Shown piece by piece: positions 50,814 to 59,820 of a DNA stretch of 64,000 nucleotides (position 1 is its first letter; every line of letters starts with the position of its first letter). This stretch comes from Streptomyces spinosus. Lineage in GTDB: Bacteria; Actinomycetota; Actinomycetes; Streptomycetales; Streptomycetaceae. Where the stretch lies: positions 1 to 64,000 of the forward strand of contig NZ_JAINRC010000019.1 in the NCBI RefSeq assembly GCF_020400655.1, read 5' to 3'. The position numbers were made by a program, and so were the translations under genes. A model generated the notes under the pieces. That model saw only the letters and a program-made list of their open reading frames with translations. It was not told where the DNA came from and made no database searches.

Positions 50814-53800
50814 GTGACAACGTTGTCTTACCGAGAGGCGCCCAGCGTGTCCGATGCTCCCGTGTCTGTCGACCGCCGCCGTTTCGTCCAGCTTCTCGGC
50901 GCGACCGCGCTCGCGGCGACCGTCCCGATCACCCTCGGCAGCGGCGCTGCGAGCGCTTACGGACGCCCGGGTGCGGCGCCCGACACGGTTGCGGACATCT
51001 ACTACCGAGTTCTGCTGAACCACACGCGGTGGTCCGAGACGCAGTGGGACGAGGCCCGCGGTTACTACACGGCCAAGGACTTCGGGTTCGCCGTGGTGCT
51101 GGGCAACGCCGTCCTGCTCACCCGCGGGAGCTACGACAGCGACCGCGCCGGCATCGATGAGAAGACGCTCAGGGCCCGGACCATAGCCACGATCCAGCAC
51201 TTCGCCGCGTCGAACCGGCTCACCGGCGGCACCCAGTGGGGCCGGACGCTCTTCTTCGACACCACCTTCCAGCTCTACTTCGTCCTGGCGGCCCGGCTGT
51301 TGTGGGACGAGCTCGACGCGGTCACCCGTACCAACGTCGACACCATCGCCCGCGAACAGGCCGCTTACACCACGAGCTTGGGCACGGGGAACGACCCTAA
51401 CTCGGGAAACTGGACGCCGAACGGCCTGCTAGGTGGCCATCAGGGCGACACCAAGCTGGAGGAGATGGGCGTCTACGCGCAGTCCCTGGCCCCCGGACTG
51501 GCCTGGGCCACGGACGACGCCCGGCACGCCGACTGGGACAAGGCCTTCGGTACCTGGTCACGCAACGAGACCGGCCTGCCCCAGGCGGACCTGGCCAACC
51601 CGGCCCGTATCGACGGTGTCCCCGTCTCCGACAACACCGCCCGCAACCTGTACGACACCTTCATCGTCGAGAATCACGGCTCCTTCGGCCCGCACTACCA
51701 GCAAGAGCTGTTCCGCACGTCCGGCCGCAACGCCGCCCATTTCATCGCCGCCGGACGCCCGTTGCCCCAGGTGCTCACCAACCAGCCGAACGCGGACGAG
51801 CTGTGGCGCACCCTCCTCGGGGTGATGAGCGACGCCGGCGAGCCGCTGATGCCGATGGTCAACGACCGTGAACACCTCTACGGCCGGGACGTCATCCCGC
51901 TCGCCTTCCTCGCCCAGGTGGCCGGGGACCGCGCCGCGGCCCGGGCGGAACTGGCCCTCGCCGAACGACTGGAGTCGTACCAGAAGTACCCGCCGGAGTA
52001 CCGGCTGGCGAAGTTCTCCGGGGAGCCGAAGTACGAGCCGGAGGCCCGCGCGGAGGTGGCCATCAGCTACCTCCTGCACCTGTGGGCCGCGGGCCAGGGC
52101 CGTACGGTCCGGCCCCTGTCCGCAGCGGAACTGTTCGAACACGCCTCGGGAGTCACCGACTTCGGTACCGGCCCCGGTCTCGTGTCCCACCAGTCGGCCG
52201 GAGCCTGGGCCGGCGCTGTGACCAAGCCGGGCTTCGTGAAGTTCGCCTGGCAACCGGCCCACGACAACTGGCTGTTCAAGATCAGCGGCGCCAACCCCAT
52301 GTTCCTGCCCAGCACCGCCGCACAGGTCACCGGCCGCCAGGTGAGGACGTACACCAAGCTCCGCGACGGGTTCGACGGCAGTGCAACGGCGCTGCGTCTC
52401 GGTACCGGCCAGGCGGGGCTGACCACCTTGCCCTCGGGTGCGGTCGTCTACGCGACGACCGGCGTGGCGGCGGGGGAGGGGCACCTTGAGGTCCACAACC
52501 TCACCATGCCGGGCATGGCGGGTCTGACGGGCTCCCGCACCTATCGCTTCGCGGAGGGCTCCGCCACCGTGAAGGCGCAGGATGCCCGGGGCGCCGCCGC
52601 CTCCTCGCGCGTGGACGAGGTCACCTTCACGCAGACCGCGGTGAGGTACCTGCGCATGACCGGCGTCCTGCCCGATCCGACGTACGGCTACTCGCTCTAC
52701 GCCTTCGAGGCTCGCGACGGTGCGGACGGCACCGATCTGGCCCGGAGCGGGACCGCGACCGCGTCCTCGTACGACCCCGGCAAGGAGCCGCGGTTCGCGG
52801 TGGACGGCAACCCCACGACCCGCTGGGCGGTGTCGAAGGCCGAACGGCCGCGGGCCGACAGCTGGATCGCCGTCGATCTCGGCGCGACCCAGGCGGTGGA
52901 CCGCGTCACGCTCCGCTGGGAGGCGGCCGCCGGACGCGCCTACACCGTGCAGGGCTCGCCGGACGGCCAGAAGTGGACCGACCTCGTCTCCTGGCCCGAA
53001 CCCGATGTCTCCAGCAAGGGCGGCTGGATCGATGTCGACGGTCGCGCCGGTCTCATCGTGCGGGATGCGCAGCAGCCGCTGGCGGTGTACGGCGACACGG
53101 TCGTCCTGGCCGACGGCGCGGCCTCACCCCTGCTGGTCGAGGGCTATCCCGGCATCTCCACGGACGAGCTCCGTGACCTCGCCCGCCGTAACGCACCACA
53201 GGCCCAGGACGGCGGCGTCCGCGCGGCTCTCACCGAGGACCACCTGAGCCTGTTCAACCTGACCGACAGGAGGATCACGACCCGCGTCGACATCCCACAA
53301 CCCGGCTCGCGCACAGTCCTGTTCGAGGGGCACCAGACCCTCACCGCCGACGGCAGCGCCTACGAGGCGCAGCTCGACGGCGCCACGGCCGAGCTGCTGC
53401 CCCCGCGTGTGGTGGTGAGCCCTGTCCTCGGACGGAAGCTGCCCGTGGGACTGCGGGCGGAGGTCGTGGACGCCGCGACCGTGCGGCTCAGCGGGCCGTC
53501 CTGCACCCTGCGGGTCACCGGGCAGAGCCGTACCGAGGTGGCCGTGGTCCGCGCGGGCCGCACCACCACCATCACCCTGCGGGGCGCCGAGGCCTACCCG
53601 CTGAACGACCTCGCCTTGGGCCGCACGGTCTTCCCGACCACCCCCCTCCCGCCCGGCATGTCGGCCCCCGCCGCCGCCGTCGACGGTGACCCGCACACCG
53701 GGTGGACGCCCGGCCCCGACGGCCGCATCGTCGTCGACCTGGGCGTCGAGCACACCGTCCGGGAGATCCGCACCGTGTGGACCGCAGGCCGCGTCCCCGG

Positions 53801-53972
53801 CCTCAAGGCGGAACTCAGCAGCGACGGTCTCACCTACACGCAGGCCGGCACCCTCACCGGGCACGGCGGGAGCCGCGAACTCACCGTCGACGGCACCGCT
53901 CGCTACGTGGCTCTGGCGACGGACGCGGGGCAACGGGGGGACGCCCGGCTGACCAGCCTCTCCGTACGCTGA
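50814..53972 (+). CDS. Large Tat-exported protein with two F5/8C (CBM32-like) domains
   Basis: This 1052-residue protein has a twin-arginine signal: SVDRRRFVQLLGATALAATV (residues 18-37), cleavage near AASA-YG. Residues about 60-480 form a helical toroid-like domain (NWTPNGLLGGHQGDTKLEEM; ENHGSFGPHYQQEL) resembling alginate/heparinase-like lyases, with beta-sandwich parts after. F5/8C domains are near 615-745 (DGNPTTRWAVSKAE) and 920-1052 (DGDPHTGWTPGPDG). It probably acts on a polysaccharide; catalytic residues were not assigned. The start GTG 50814 is uncertain; GTG 50847 would bring the Tat motif nearer the start. Confidence 0.8.
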   Translation: MTTLSYREAPSVSDAPVSVDRRRFVQLLGATALAATVPITLGSGAASAYGRPGAAPDTVADIYYRVLLNHTRWSETQWDEARGYYTAKDFGFAVVLGNAVLLTRGSYDSDRAGIDEKTLRARTIATIQHFAASNRLTGGTQWGRTLFFDTTFQLYFVLAARLLWDELDAVTRTNVDTIAREQAAYTTSLGTGNDPNSGNWTPNGLLGGHQGDTKLEEMGVYAQSLAPGLAWATDDARHADWDKAFGTWSRNETGLPQADLANPARIDGVPVSDNTARNLYDTFIVENHGSFGPHYQQELFRTSGRNAAHFIAAGRPLPQVLTNQPNADELWRTLLGVMSDAGEPLMPMVNDREHLYGRDVIPLAFLAQVAGDRAAARAELALAERLESYQKYPPEYRLAKFSGEPKYEPEARAEVAISYLLHLWAAGQGRTVRPLSAAELFEHASGVTDFGTGPGLVSHQSAGAWAGAVTKPGFVKFAWQPAHDNWLFKISGANPMFLPSTAAQVTGRQVRTYTKLRDGFDGSATALRLGTGQAGLTTLPSGAVVYATTGVAAGEGHLEVHNLTMPGMAGLTGSRTYRFAEGSATVKAQDARGAAASSRVDEVTFTQTAVRYLRMTGVLPDPTYGYSLYAFEARDGADGTDLARSGTATASSYDPGKEPRFAVDGNPTTRWAVSKAERPRADSWIAVDLGATQAVDRVTLRWEAAAGRAYTVQGSPDGQKWTDLVSWPEPDVSSKGGWIDVDGRAGLIVRDAQQPLAVYGDTVVLADGAASPLLVEGYPGISTDELRDLARRNAPQAQDGGVRAALTEDHLSLFNLTDRRITTRVDIPQPGSRTVLFEGHQTLTADGSAYEAQLDGATAELLPPRVVVSPVLGRKLPVGLRAEVVDAATVRLSGPSCTLRVTGQSRTEVAVVRAGRTTTITLRGAEAYPLNDLALGRTVFPTTPLPPGMSAPAAAVDGDPHTGWTPGPDGRIVVDLGVEHTVREIRTVWTAGRVPGLKAELSSDGLTYTQAGTLTGHGGSRELTVDGTARYVALATDAGQRGDARLTSLSVR

Positions 53973-54104
53973 GGCGAGTTGGCTGTCCCAGCAGACCGCG
54001 GACGTCGTCGCGCTCCCGGAACACCCCGGGTTCGGGCCGTACCGGGGGGACATCCGAGACATCCCGGCTACCCCATCCGGCGGAGAAGGTCCGGCCCGTC
54101 CACG
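53973..54104. other. Downstream of the exported protein
   Basis: Short gap to the IS remnant; no feature identified. Confidence 0.4.
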
Positions 54105-54380
54105 GGTGTGCGCCTCTGGAGGGAGCCAGGAGGGCGGCGACACCGGGGGCGGCGGCCAGGCGCCGCCAGCAGGTCATCCCCGAGCCGAAGCCAGTTCCTG
54201 GGGCAGGTACTCCCACTGGATCCCGGTGTGCAGCACGAACAGGATCCCGCACAATGCCTGCCGGTCCGGCACGCGCGGCCGGCCCACGACCCGCTTCGGC
54301 CCCGGCTCGGGCAGCAACGGCTCGATGAGCGAACACAGTTCGTCCGACACGGATTCACGGCCGCGACTGACGCTTCCCCA
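54105..54380 (-). mobile_element. IS5-family transposase N-terminal remnant
   Basis: The minus-strand frame VSDELCSLIEPLLPEPGPKR, DRQALCGILFVLHTGIQWEY and LPQEL, then in another frame GFGSGMTCWRRLAA, is the OrfA start of an IS5-group transposase. It breaks off before the first catalytic Asp. A frameshift at the LPQEL-GFGSG join shows decay. The region up to 54544 holds no other gene. Confidence 0.75.
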
Positions 54381-54544
54381 CGACCCGACCAACGAACACG
54401 CTGGCCAATGGTTCCTTGATCAACAACCTCTGTTGGGACCTCTTGAGCAAGACGTTGTGCCGCTGTCGGCACCGACGGCGTGGGAGTTCGAGAGCGTGGG
54501 CGATGTGCGGCGGGCAGGGAGCGCACTCGAAGGCACGCTCGTGG

Positions 54545-55393
54545 TCAGGAGCCCGTCGGCCTCAGGTCCTGCAAACCCACCACCCGCAGCAACTTCAAGC
54601 GCTCGTACGACTCCGTGCCCGGGCGGGCCGTGTGGATGACGAGTTGCTGGTTGTGGTCGGAGTTGACGAGGACCTCGCAGTCGAGTTCGAGGATGCCGAT
54701 CGCGGGATGCCGGAAGCGTTTCGTGGAGGTCCGGCGTACGGCGACCTCGTGTTCGTCCCAGAGCTGGGCGAACTCCTCGCTCGCCGCGCGTAGTTCGGCG
54801 ACGAGGGCGGCCGGTTCGGGGTCCGTGGGGCGGGCTGAGGCCACCGCTCGCAGGGCGGCCACCTGCTCGCGGGCGCGCTCCGGGCGGTCCTCGGACGGGA
54901 ACAGCTCCTGGGCCGCCGGGTCCAGGAAGAATCGGCGGATCATGTTGCGTCCTCGGGGCGGTCGGGCGAGGACGTCCCCGCTCAGCGCCCGCGACAGCGC
55001 GTTCTGGGCCAGGACCTCGCCGCAGTCGGTCACCACGACTGCCGGGGTGTCGTGCAGCCGGTCCAGCACCAGGAGCAGGCCCGGGCGCACGTTCGTGCCG
55101 GTCTCCTCCCGGCGCGGCGGTTCCTCGCCGGTGAGGTGGAAGAGATGGTCGCGTTCGTCCTCCGTCAGGCGCAGAGCGCGGGCCAGCGCGGTGAGCATCT
55201 GGCGGGACGGGCGCGGGCCCCGGGACTGTTCCAGCCGCGTGTAGTAGTCCACGGACATGCCGGCCAGCTGGGCCACCTCCTCGCGGCGCAGCCCCGGCGT
55301 ACGGCGGCGGGCGCCGGCCGTGAGGCCCACGTCGGAGAGGGCCAGGCGGGCGCGAGCGCGGCGCAGGAAGTCGGCGAGTTCGGCTCGGTTCAC
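54545..55393 (-). CDS. XRE-type regulator with MmyB-like ligand domain
   Basis: This 282-residue protein starts GTG 55393. Its HTH contains the family hallmark RRTPGLRREEVAQLAGMSVD and YYTRLEQSRGPRPSRQMLTA (about residues 29-70). The C-terminal MmyB-like domain, about 105-275, has NMIRRFFLDPAAQELFP and the final LVIHTARPGTESYERLKLL. MmyB-like regulators bind fatty-acid-like ligands and often control a divergent oxidoreductase. It is divergent from the NAD-dependent epimerase-like gene (135 bases between), its likely target. A paralogue lies at 62567-63412. Confidence 0.9.
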   Translation of the reverse strand: MNRAELADFLRRARARLALSDVGLTAGARRRTPGLRREEVAQLAGMSVDYYTRLEQSRGPRPSRQMLTALARALRLTEDERDHLFHLTGEEPPRREETGTNVRPGLLLVLDRLHDTPAVVVTDCGEVLAQNALSRALSGDVLARPPRGRNMIRRFFLDPAAQELFPSEDRPERAREQVAALRAVASARPTDPEPAALVAELRAASEEFAQLWDEHEVAVRRTSTKRFRHPAIGILELDCEVLVNSDHNQQLVIHTARPGTESYERLKLLRVVGLQDLRPTGS

Positions 55394-55528
55394 CTCTCCA
55401 GGGTGCGGGAGGCCGGCCGGCTTATCCAGGGACTCCCGATCCCCTGATGCAGAAGTCTCTCCCCCTCGTTCCCGCATTCGCCGAGGCTGTTCGTCAAGAC
55501 AGGCGACACAGTGCGTGAGGAGCACATC

Positions 55529-56383
55529 ATGCTGACTTTGGTGACCGGTACGACGGGACAGGTCGGACGCCGCTTCGTGCCGCGGCTGCTGGTCCAGCGG
55601 CAGCCGGGCGAGCAGGTGCGGGTCCTGGTGCGGGACGCGGCCCGCGGCGAGCACTTCGCGAAGCTGGGTGCCCAGGTCGCCGTCGGAGACATGCGCGACG
55701 AGGAGACACTCGGCAAGGCGCTCGCCGGCGTGGACGCCGTCGTGAACGTCGCCGCCTCCTTCCGCGGGGTGCCGGACGAGGAGGCGTGGGCCGTCAACCG
55801 GGACGCCGCGGTGGCCCTGGGCCGCGCCGCGCAGGCCTTGGGTGTGGAGCGCTTCGTGCAGGTCAGCACGAACAACGTGTACGGCGTCGGACGTGGCCGC
55901 CCGCTGACCGAGGAGGACGAGAGCCGACCGGGCGGCGCGATGTGGGGCGCCTACCCCGAGTCCAAGGCCGAGGCCGAGCGCGAACTGCTCGCGCTCAAGG
56001 GCCTGGACGTACGCATCGGACGGCTCCCTTTCGTCTACGGCGAGGGCGACCCGCACCTCGCCAACGTCCTGCACTGGGCTGACCGATGGGCGCCGCACCA
56101 GCGCCTGCAGATGGCCCACCACGCGGACGTCGCCCAGGGCCTGATGCGTCTGCTGTACGCGCCGGGCATCGCCGGCCGGATCTACAACATCGCCGACGAC
56201 GCCCCCGTCACGACGGTCGAGCTGTACCAGCTCAACGGCGTAGAGGTGCCCGCCGGACTCCACGAACTCACAGACCCCGACCCGTGGTACGGGATCACGT
56301 CCAACCACCGGATCCGTCGGGAACTCGGCTTCCGGCCGATCTACCCGAGTGTCTGGACGGCCCGGGACGCCGGAGCCCTGTGA
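55529..56383 (+). CDS. NAD(P)-dependent epimerase/dehydratase-like protein (extended SDR)
   Basis: This 284-residue protein has the extended-SDR nucleotide motif VTGTTGQVG at residues 4-12, the conserved VSTNNVYG and YPESK with its Tyr/Lys pair. The ATG at 55529 is preceded by GTGAGGAGCAC. Such enzymes act on nucleotide sugars or small ketones. It is divergent from an MmyB-type regulator and probably induced by it. Nothing is cotranscribed downstream. Length is typical of atypical/extended SDRs. Confidence 0.87.
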   Translation: MLTLVTGTTGQVGRRFVPRLLVQRQPGEQVRVLVRDAARGEHFAKLGAQVAVGDMRDEETLGKALAGVDAVVNVAASFRGVPDEEAWAVNRDAAVALGRAAQALGVERFVQVSTNNVYGVGRGRPLTEEDESRPGGAMWGAYPESKAEAERELLALKGLDVRIGRLPFVYGEGDPHLANVLHWADRWAPHQRLQMAHHADVAQGLMRLLYAPGIAGRIYNIADDAPVTTVELYQLNGVEVPAGLHELTDPDPWYGITSNHRIRRELGFRPIYPSVWTARDAGAL

Positions 56384-56491
56384 CGGTGGCTGCGCCCGGC
56401 CAATCCGCCCCTCTGATCCGCCCCACCAGCACCGGCCCCGCCACCGTGATCACGCCACCACCAGGTACAGCGCCCGGTAGCACCAGGTACG

Positions 56492-56929
56492 TCACACTCG
56501 GCGCGGCAAGGGCGGGCGCAGCGACCTGCGGCAGCGCGTTCGCCATGTTGAGGCGAGGGTGCGTGGCTCCGCAGTGTCGCCGAAACTGCGGTACTCGTCC
56601 TCGTTCGGATCGCCCAGGCCGGCAGCGAAGATCACCCTGCCGCCGCTGAGGTGGTCCAGGGTGGCCACCTGGCGGGCGAGTTGCTGCGGACGGTAACGGG
56701 GGACCGGCGTCAGCAGGGTGCCCAGTCGGATCCGGGAGGTCGCCAGCGCGGCCGCTGTCAGTAGGATCCAGGGGTCTCCGAAGGGACGCCCTTGATGTTG
56801 TCGGTGCAGTACGTGGTCCCGGACGAAGAGCCCGTCCCAGCCGGCCTGTTCGGCGGCGGCCGCCACGGTTGCGACGTTACGGGGGTCGGCGAAGTCACCG
56901 AAGTCGGGAACGTTGACGGAGAAGCGCAT
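56492..56929 (-). pseudogene. LLM-class flavin-dependent oxidoreductase, N-terminal fragment
   Basis: From ATG 56929 the protein reads MRFSVNVPDFGDFADPRNVA, AAAEQAGWDGLFVRDHVLHR, ASRIRLGTLLTPVPRYRP and DHLSGGRVIFAAGLGDPNED, which is the luciferase-like F420/FMN monooxygenase fold. After SFGDTAEPRTLA the frame loses homology (ERLDEGLE expected) at about 56548 and ends after about 20 unrelated residues. Only about 125 of about 290 residues remain, so it is a truncated gene. Confidence 0.78.
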
Positions 56930-57037
56930 CTCAGCAGGATGCGCAGCTGGCCGCGAAGGGGCGATCACATTCCCCATCGGGCCGGCCGCCTACCAGCAGC
57001 AGGCCGACATCCACCGCGCGCCGCCCACGCCCGGCGT

Positions 57038-57060
57038 ACGCCCGCCTTGACGGCGGGCGT
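57038..57060. terminator. Strong hairpin
   Basis: ACGCCCGCC and GGCGGGCGT pair perfectly around the loop TTGAC. It lies between the SRPBCC gene and the truncated LLM gene and may stop transcription from the carotenoid-oxygenase cluster. Confidence 0.5.
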
Positions 57061-57169
57061 AGAGGCCATGTCTACCGGGCGCCTTCAGCCGGCGCGGGCG
57101 CCGTGGCTCACTCCCCGGCGGCCGTTCCCGCTTCCCGCCTCCCCTCCCGACACACGGCCCGCGAGCTGT

Positions 57170-57199
57170 GGGTCCGGACCTGAGGCCAGGCCCGGACCC
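57170..57199. terminator. Hairpin right after the SRPBCC gene
   Basis: GGGTCCGG and CCGGACCC form an 8-bp stem with a 14-base loop, 8 bases beyond the stop at 57207 on the minus strand. It is a probable terminator of the cluster. Confidence 0.55.
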
Positions 57200-57206
57200 C
57201 GGTGGG

Positions 57207-57791
57207 CTACTTGGCGACCTGGGCTTCGGCTTGGTGCTTGAGGTTGTTGACCCAGTTGTGGAGTGAGTTGTCGAGGGCGGCCTGCAGCGCGGCCTGGTCG
57301 GCGACGACAGGCGCTCCGGTCCACGACTCCTCGGTGTGGACGAGGATGCCGTCGCGGGTCGGGGTGAACGTCCACACGTGGATGGCGGTGATGCCCTGGG
57401 CGGGGCCGCCCCAGGCCAGGCGCCTGCCGTAGTCGGCTTGCCTGACGGTGGAGGTGATGCTCAGCCCCTCGGTGGCCCACCGGAAGACGGAGCCGGGGCG
57501 CAGGCGCCCGGGGGTGTCCTTGACGGCCGTCGCGACGTCGGGCTGCCAGGTGGGCCACTTCTCCACGTCGGTCTGGATCTTCCAGACGGTGTGGAGAGGG
57601 GCGTGGATGAGGACGTTCTCGCGGGTGATGACGGGCGCGCTCTCGTCGATCTGGACGTCGCCGGTGTGCGCGGCGAGTACGGCACGGGCGCCGAGGGGCT
57701 GGTCGTCGGTGAGGGCGTAGGCGGTGCCGGAGGCGGCGAGGAGGAACGCGGTGGTGGTGGCGGCGAACTTCGCCACGGTCGGCGTACGCAT
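57207..57791 (-). CDS. Exported SRPBCC (START-like) protein
   Basis: This 194-residue protein has a signal peptide (AKFAATTTAFLLAASGTAYA, cleavage near residue 25) and an SRPBCC domain: VLIHAPLHTVWKIQTDVEKW, then the cavity strand WATEGLSITSTVRQADYGRR and VWTFTPTRDGILVHTEESWT. The SRPBCC fold makes a deep hydrophobic pocket for lipids or isoprenoids. A clear paralogue (59305-59745) without signal peptide lies on the other side of the carotenoid oxygenase gene. It may bind the apocarotenoid outside the membrane; this is inference. Last gene of the cluster. Confidence 0.85.
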   Translation of the reverse strand: MRTPTVAKFAATTTAFLLAASGTAYALTDDQPLGARAVLAAHTGDVQIDESAPVITRENVLIHAPLHTVWKIQTDVEKWPTWQPDVATAVKDTPGRLRPGSVFRWATEGLSITSTVRQADYGRRLAWGGPAQGITAIHVWTFTPTRDGILVHTEESWTGAPVVADQAALQAALDNSLHNWVNNLKHQAEAQVAK

Positions 57792-57889
57792 GATGTCTGG
57801 GCCTTTCGAAGTCGGTATTTCAGGGGGCAAGTGGGTTCGGTGCGCACCGGGTCCGGGGAGCGGGGTCCCCCCGGACCCGGGCGACTGGT

Positions 57890-59263
57890 TCAGCTGTCCG
57901 AGGCGTCCGCGTCACCGCTGCTGTCGGGGATCCAGGAGCCGTGGATGCCGCCGGTGACCCGGCGCGGGAGGTGGACGGTGGCGATCCGGTCGAGGCCGGA
58001 GGCGTCCAGGACCAGGAGCTGGGAGGCGTCCTGCTTGAGGTCGGAGATGACGGTGAGCAGGTAGCCGTCGTCCTCGCGGGTGGCGCCGGCGGCGGGGACG
58101 AAGACGGCCTCGCTGGGCAGGCGGGCGTCGCCGGCCTGGTGGATACGGCGGGCGCCGGTCGTGCGGTCGTACTTGACGATGCCGTAGCCGCCGTAGCCCT
58201 CCTGGTCGGGGAAGGAGACGGCGTACTGGTAGCGGTTCTCGGAGCCCAGGAAGTCCTCGTTGAGCGTGGGGAATTCGACGGCGAGGTCGTCGATGACCTG
58301 CTCGTCGACGCTGCCGACGGTCAGGTCGATCACCCAACGGCGATTGTAGGACCGGGTGTTGGGCTCGGTGCCGCGGCCGGGGGCGCCGACCCACCAGTTC
58401 CAGGAGAGCTGGAATCCCTCCTTGTCCACGGTCGGGCCCTCCAGCACGATGCGCCCCTGGGCGTCCTCGTAGGCGTTGCCGGCGTGCAGCATGTTGCCCG
58501 GCTCGATGGCGAACCAGCGGATCTGTCCGGGGCCCTGCGGGCCGCGGGGCATCACGCCGATCCGCGCCGGCTGCGCGTCGTTCCAGCCGTAGGGGATGCC
58601 GGAGTGCTCCTGCGGGTCGAAGGTGACCGTGCCCTCGACGAAGACCACGTAGTGGCGGGTGAGGGCGAAGTCGTGCTTGAGGGAGGCGGTGGCCCCGGGC
58701 ACCTCGAAGCTGTGGGTGACCTGGCCCTTGGCGTCGGCCACGTAGTACATGAGGTACGGCGGGAACGGCGACGAGCCGAAGAAGTGCAGTTCCCCGGTGA
58801 CCGGGTCGGTCTTGGGGTGCGCGGTCATCGCGCTGCGCAGCTTGCCGTCGAAGTCGTAGGGGCCGACGGTCTCCAGGTCCCGGGTGAGCTCGAAGGGGAA
58901 GTTGGCCTCGCACAGGGCGAGCAGGCGTCCGGCGTGCTCGATGACATGGGTGCCGGCGGTGCTGGCGGTCAGGTCAGGGCCGTGCTCGGTCATGTAAGGG
59001 GCGCCGTCCAGGGCGGGGGTGCGCACCCAGCGGTTGCGGTACCACTCGGCGCGGCCGTCGCGCAGCCGGATGCCGTGGACCATGCCGCTGCCCTTGAACC
59101 AGTGGGTGGGGGTGACACCGGGCTTGGGGTTGTGGCTGTTGCGGATCAGCCGGCCGGTCAGCTCCGGGGGCAGGGTGCCCTCGACGGTCAGCCCGGTGGC
59201 GGTGATCTCGTCGACGGCCGGGGTGTAGTGGCCGATCAGGTAGGGCTTGTCGGTGCTGGTCAT
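57890..59263 (-). CDS. Carotenoid oxygenase (retinal-pigment-epithelial-protein family)
   Basis: This 457-residue enzyme uses Fe(II) bound by four histidines: His149 (TAHPKTD), His197 (LKHDFA), His260 (NMLHAGN) and His441 (GIHGSW). The N-terminal LPPELTGRLIRNSHNPKPG and HWFKGSGMVHGIRL are typical. It cleaves a polyene double bond with O2, giving apocarotenals, or a stilbene in related enzymes. No signal peptide. ATG 59263 fits the conserved start. It lies between two SRPBCC genes, in a unit that includes an MFS gene and a TetR regulator. No carotenoid synthesis genes are next to it. Confidence 0.92.
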   Translation of the reverse strand: MTSTDKPYLIGHYTPAVDEITATGLTVEGTLPPELTGRLIRNSHNPKPGVTPTHWFKGSGMVHGIRLRDGRAEWYRNRWVRTPALDGAPYMTEHGPDLTASTAGTHVIEHAGRLLALCEANFPFELTRDLETVGPYDFDGKLRSAMTAHPKTDPVTGELHFFGSSPFPPYLMYYVADAKGQVTHSFEVPGATASLKHDFALTRHYVVFVEGTVTFDPQEHSGIPYGWNDAQPARIGVMPRGPQGPGQIRWFAIEPGNMLHAGNAYEDAQGRIVLEGPTVDKEGFQLSWNWWVGAPGRGTEPNTRSYNRRWVIDLTVGSVDEQVIDDLAVEFPTLNEDFLGSENRYQYAVSFPDQEGYGGYGIVKYDRTTGARRIHQAGDARLPSEAVFVPAAGATREDDGYLLTVISDLKQDASQLLVLDASGLDRIATVHLPRRVTGGIHGSWIPDSSGDADASDS

Positions 59264-59304
59264 GGCAGAACCTCGTTTCCGTGAAGGGTGCGTGGGGAGG
59301 GCAG

Positions 59305-59745
59305 TCAGGCGGTCTGCTCGGCGCGGGACTTCAGGGCGGCGAGCCAGGTGGTCAGGGAGGCGTACAGAGCTTGACCGAGTTCGGCGGCCGCGGCCTCGAC
59401 GGGGGCGCCGGCCCAGGACTCCTCGGTGCGGACGGTGACCTGGTCGCCGGTCTGCTCGAAGGTCCACACGTGGACGCCCTCGATGCCGTTCGCAGGCCCA
59501 CCCCAGACCAGGCGCTCACCGGGGACGATCTCGCGGATGGTGGAGGTGATGTCCAGCCCGTGGGTCTTCCAGTGGAAGGAGGTGCCGGGCAGCAGCGGAC
59601 CGTCGAGCCTGGCCTGGTCGACGTCCGCGTTCCAGCCGGCCCAGGCGTCGATGTCGGTGTGCAGGGACCAGACCCGCTCCAGCGGGGCGTCGATCACGGT
59701 GGACAGACGGACGATGACGGGGGCGGTCTCGTCGATGGTGAACAC
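59305..59745 (-). CDS. Cytoplasmic SRPBCC protein
   Basis: This 146-residue SRPBCC protein (VIDAPLERVWSLHTDIDAWA, HGLDITSTIREIVPGERLVW, VWTFEQTGDQVTVRTEESWA) is a paralogue of the exported one at 57207, with the same WGGP and TEESW landmarks, but no signal peptide. It precedes the carotenoid oxygenase by 41 bases on the same strand. It probably carries or modifies a hydrophobic ligand inside the cell. The ATG is preceded by GAGGAAACCC. Confidence 0.87.
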   Translation of the reverse strand: MFTIDETAPVIVRLSTVIDAPLERVWSLHTDIDAWAGWNADVDQARLDGPLLPGTSFHWKTHGLDITSTIREIVPGERLVWGGPANGIEGVHVWTFEQTGDQVTVRTEESWAGAPVEAAAAELGQALYASLTTWLAALKSRAEQTA

Positions 59746-59820
59746 GGCTGGGTTTCCTCTCGGTTGATGTGCTGACTGACGTGCTGGTTGATGTGCTGTC
59801 GGGTGTTTTTCGGCCGGCGG

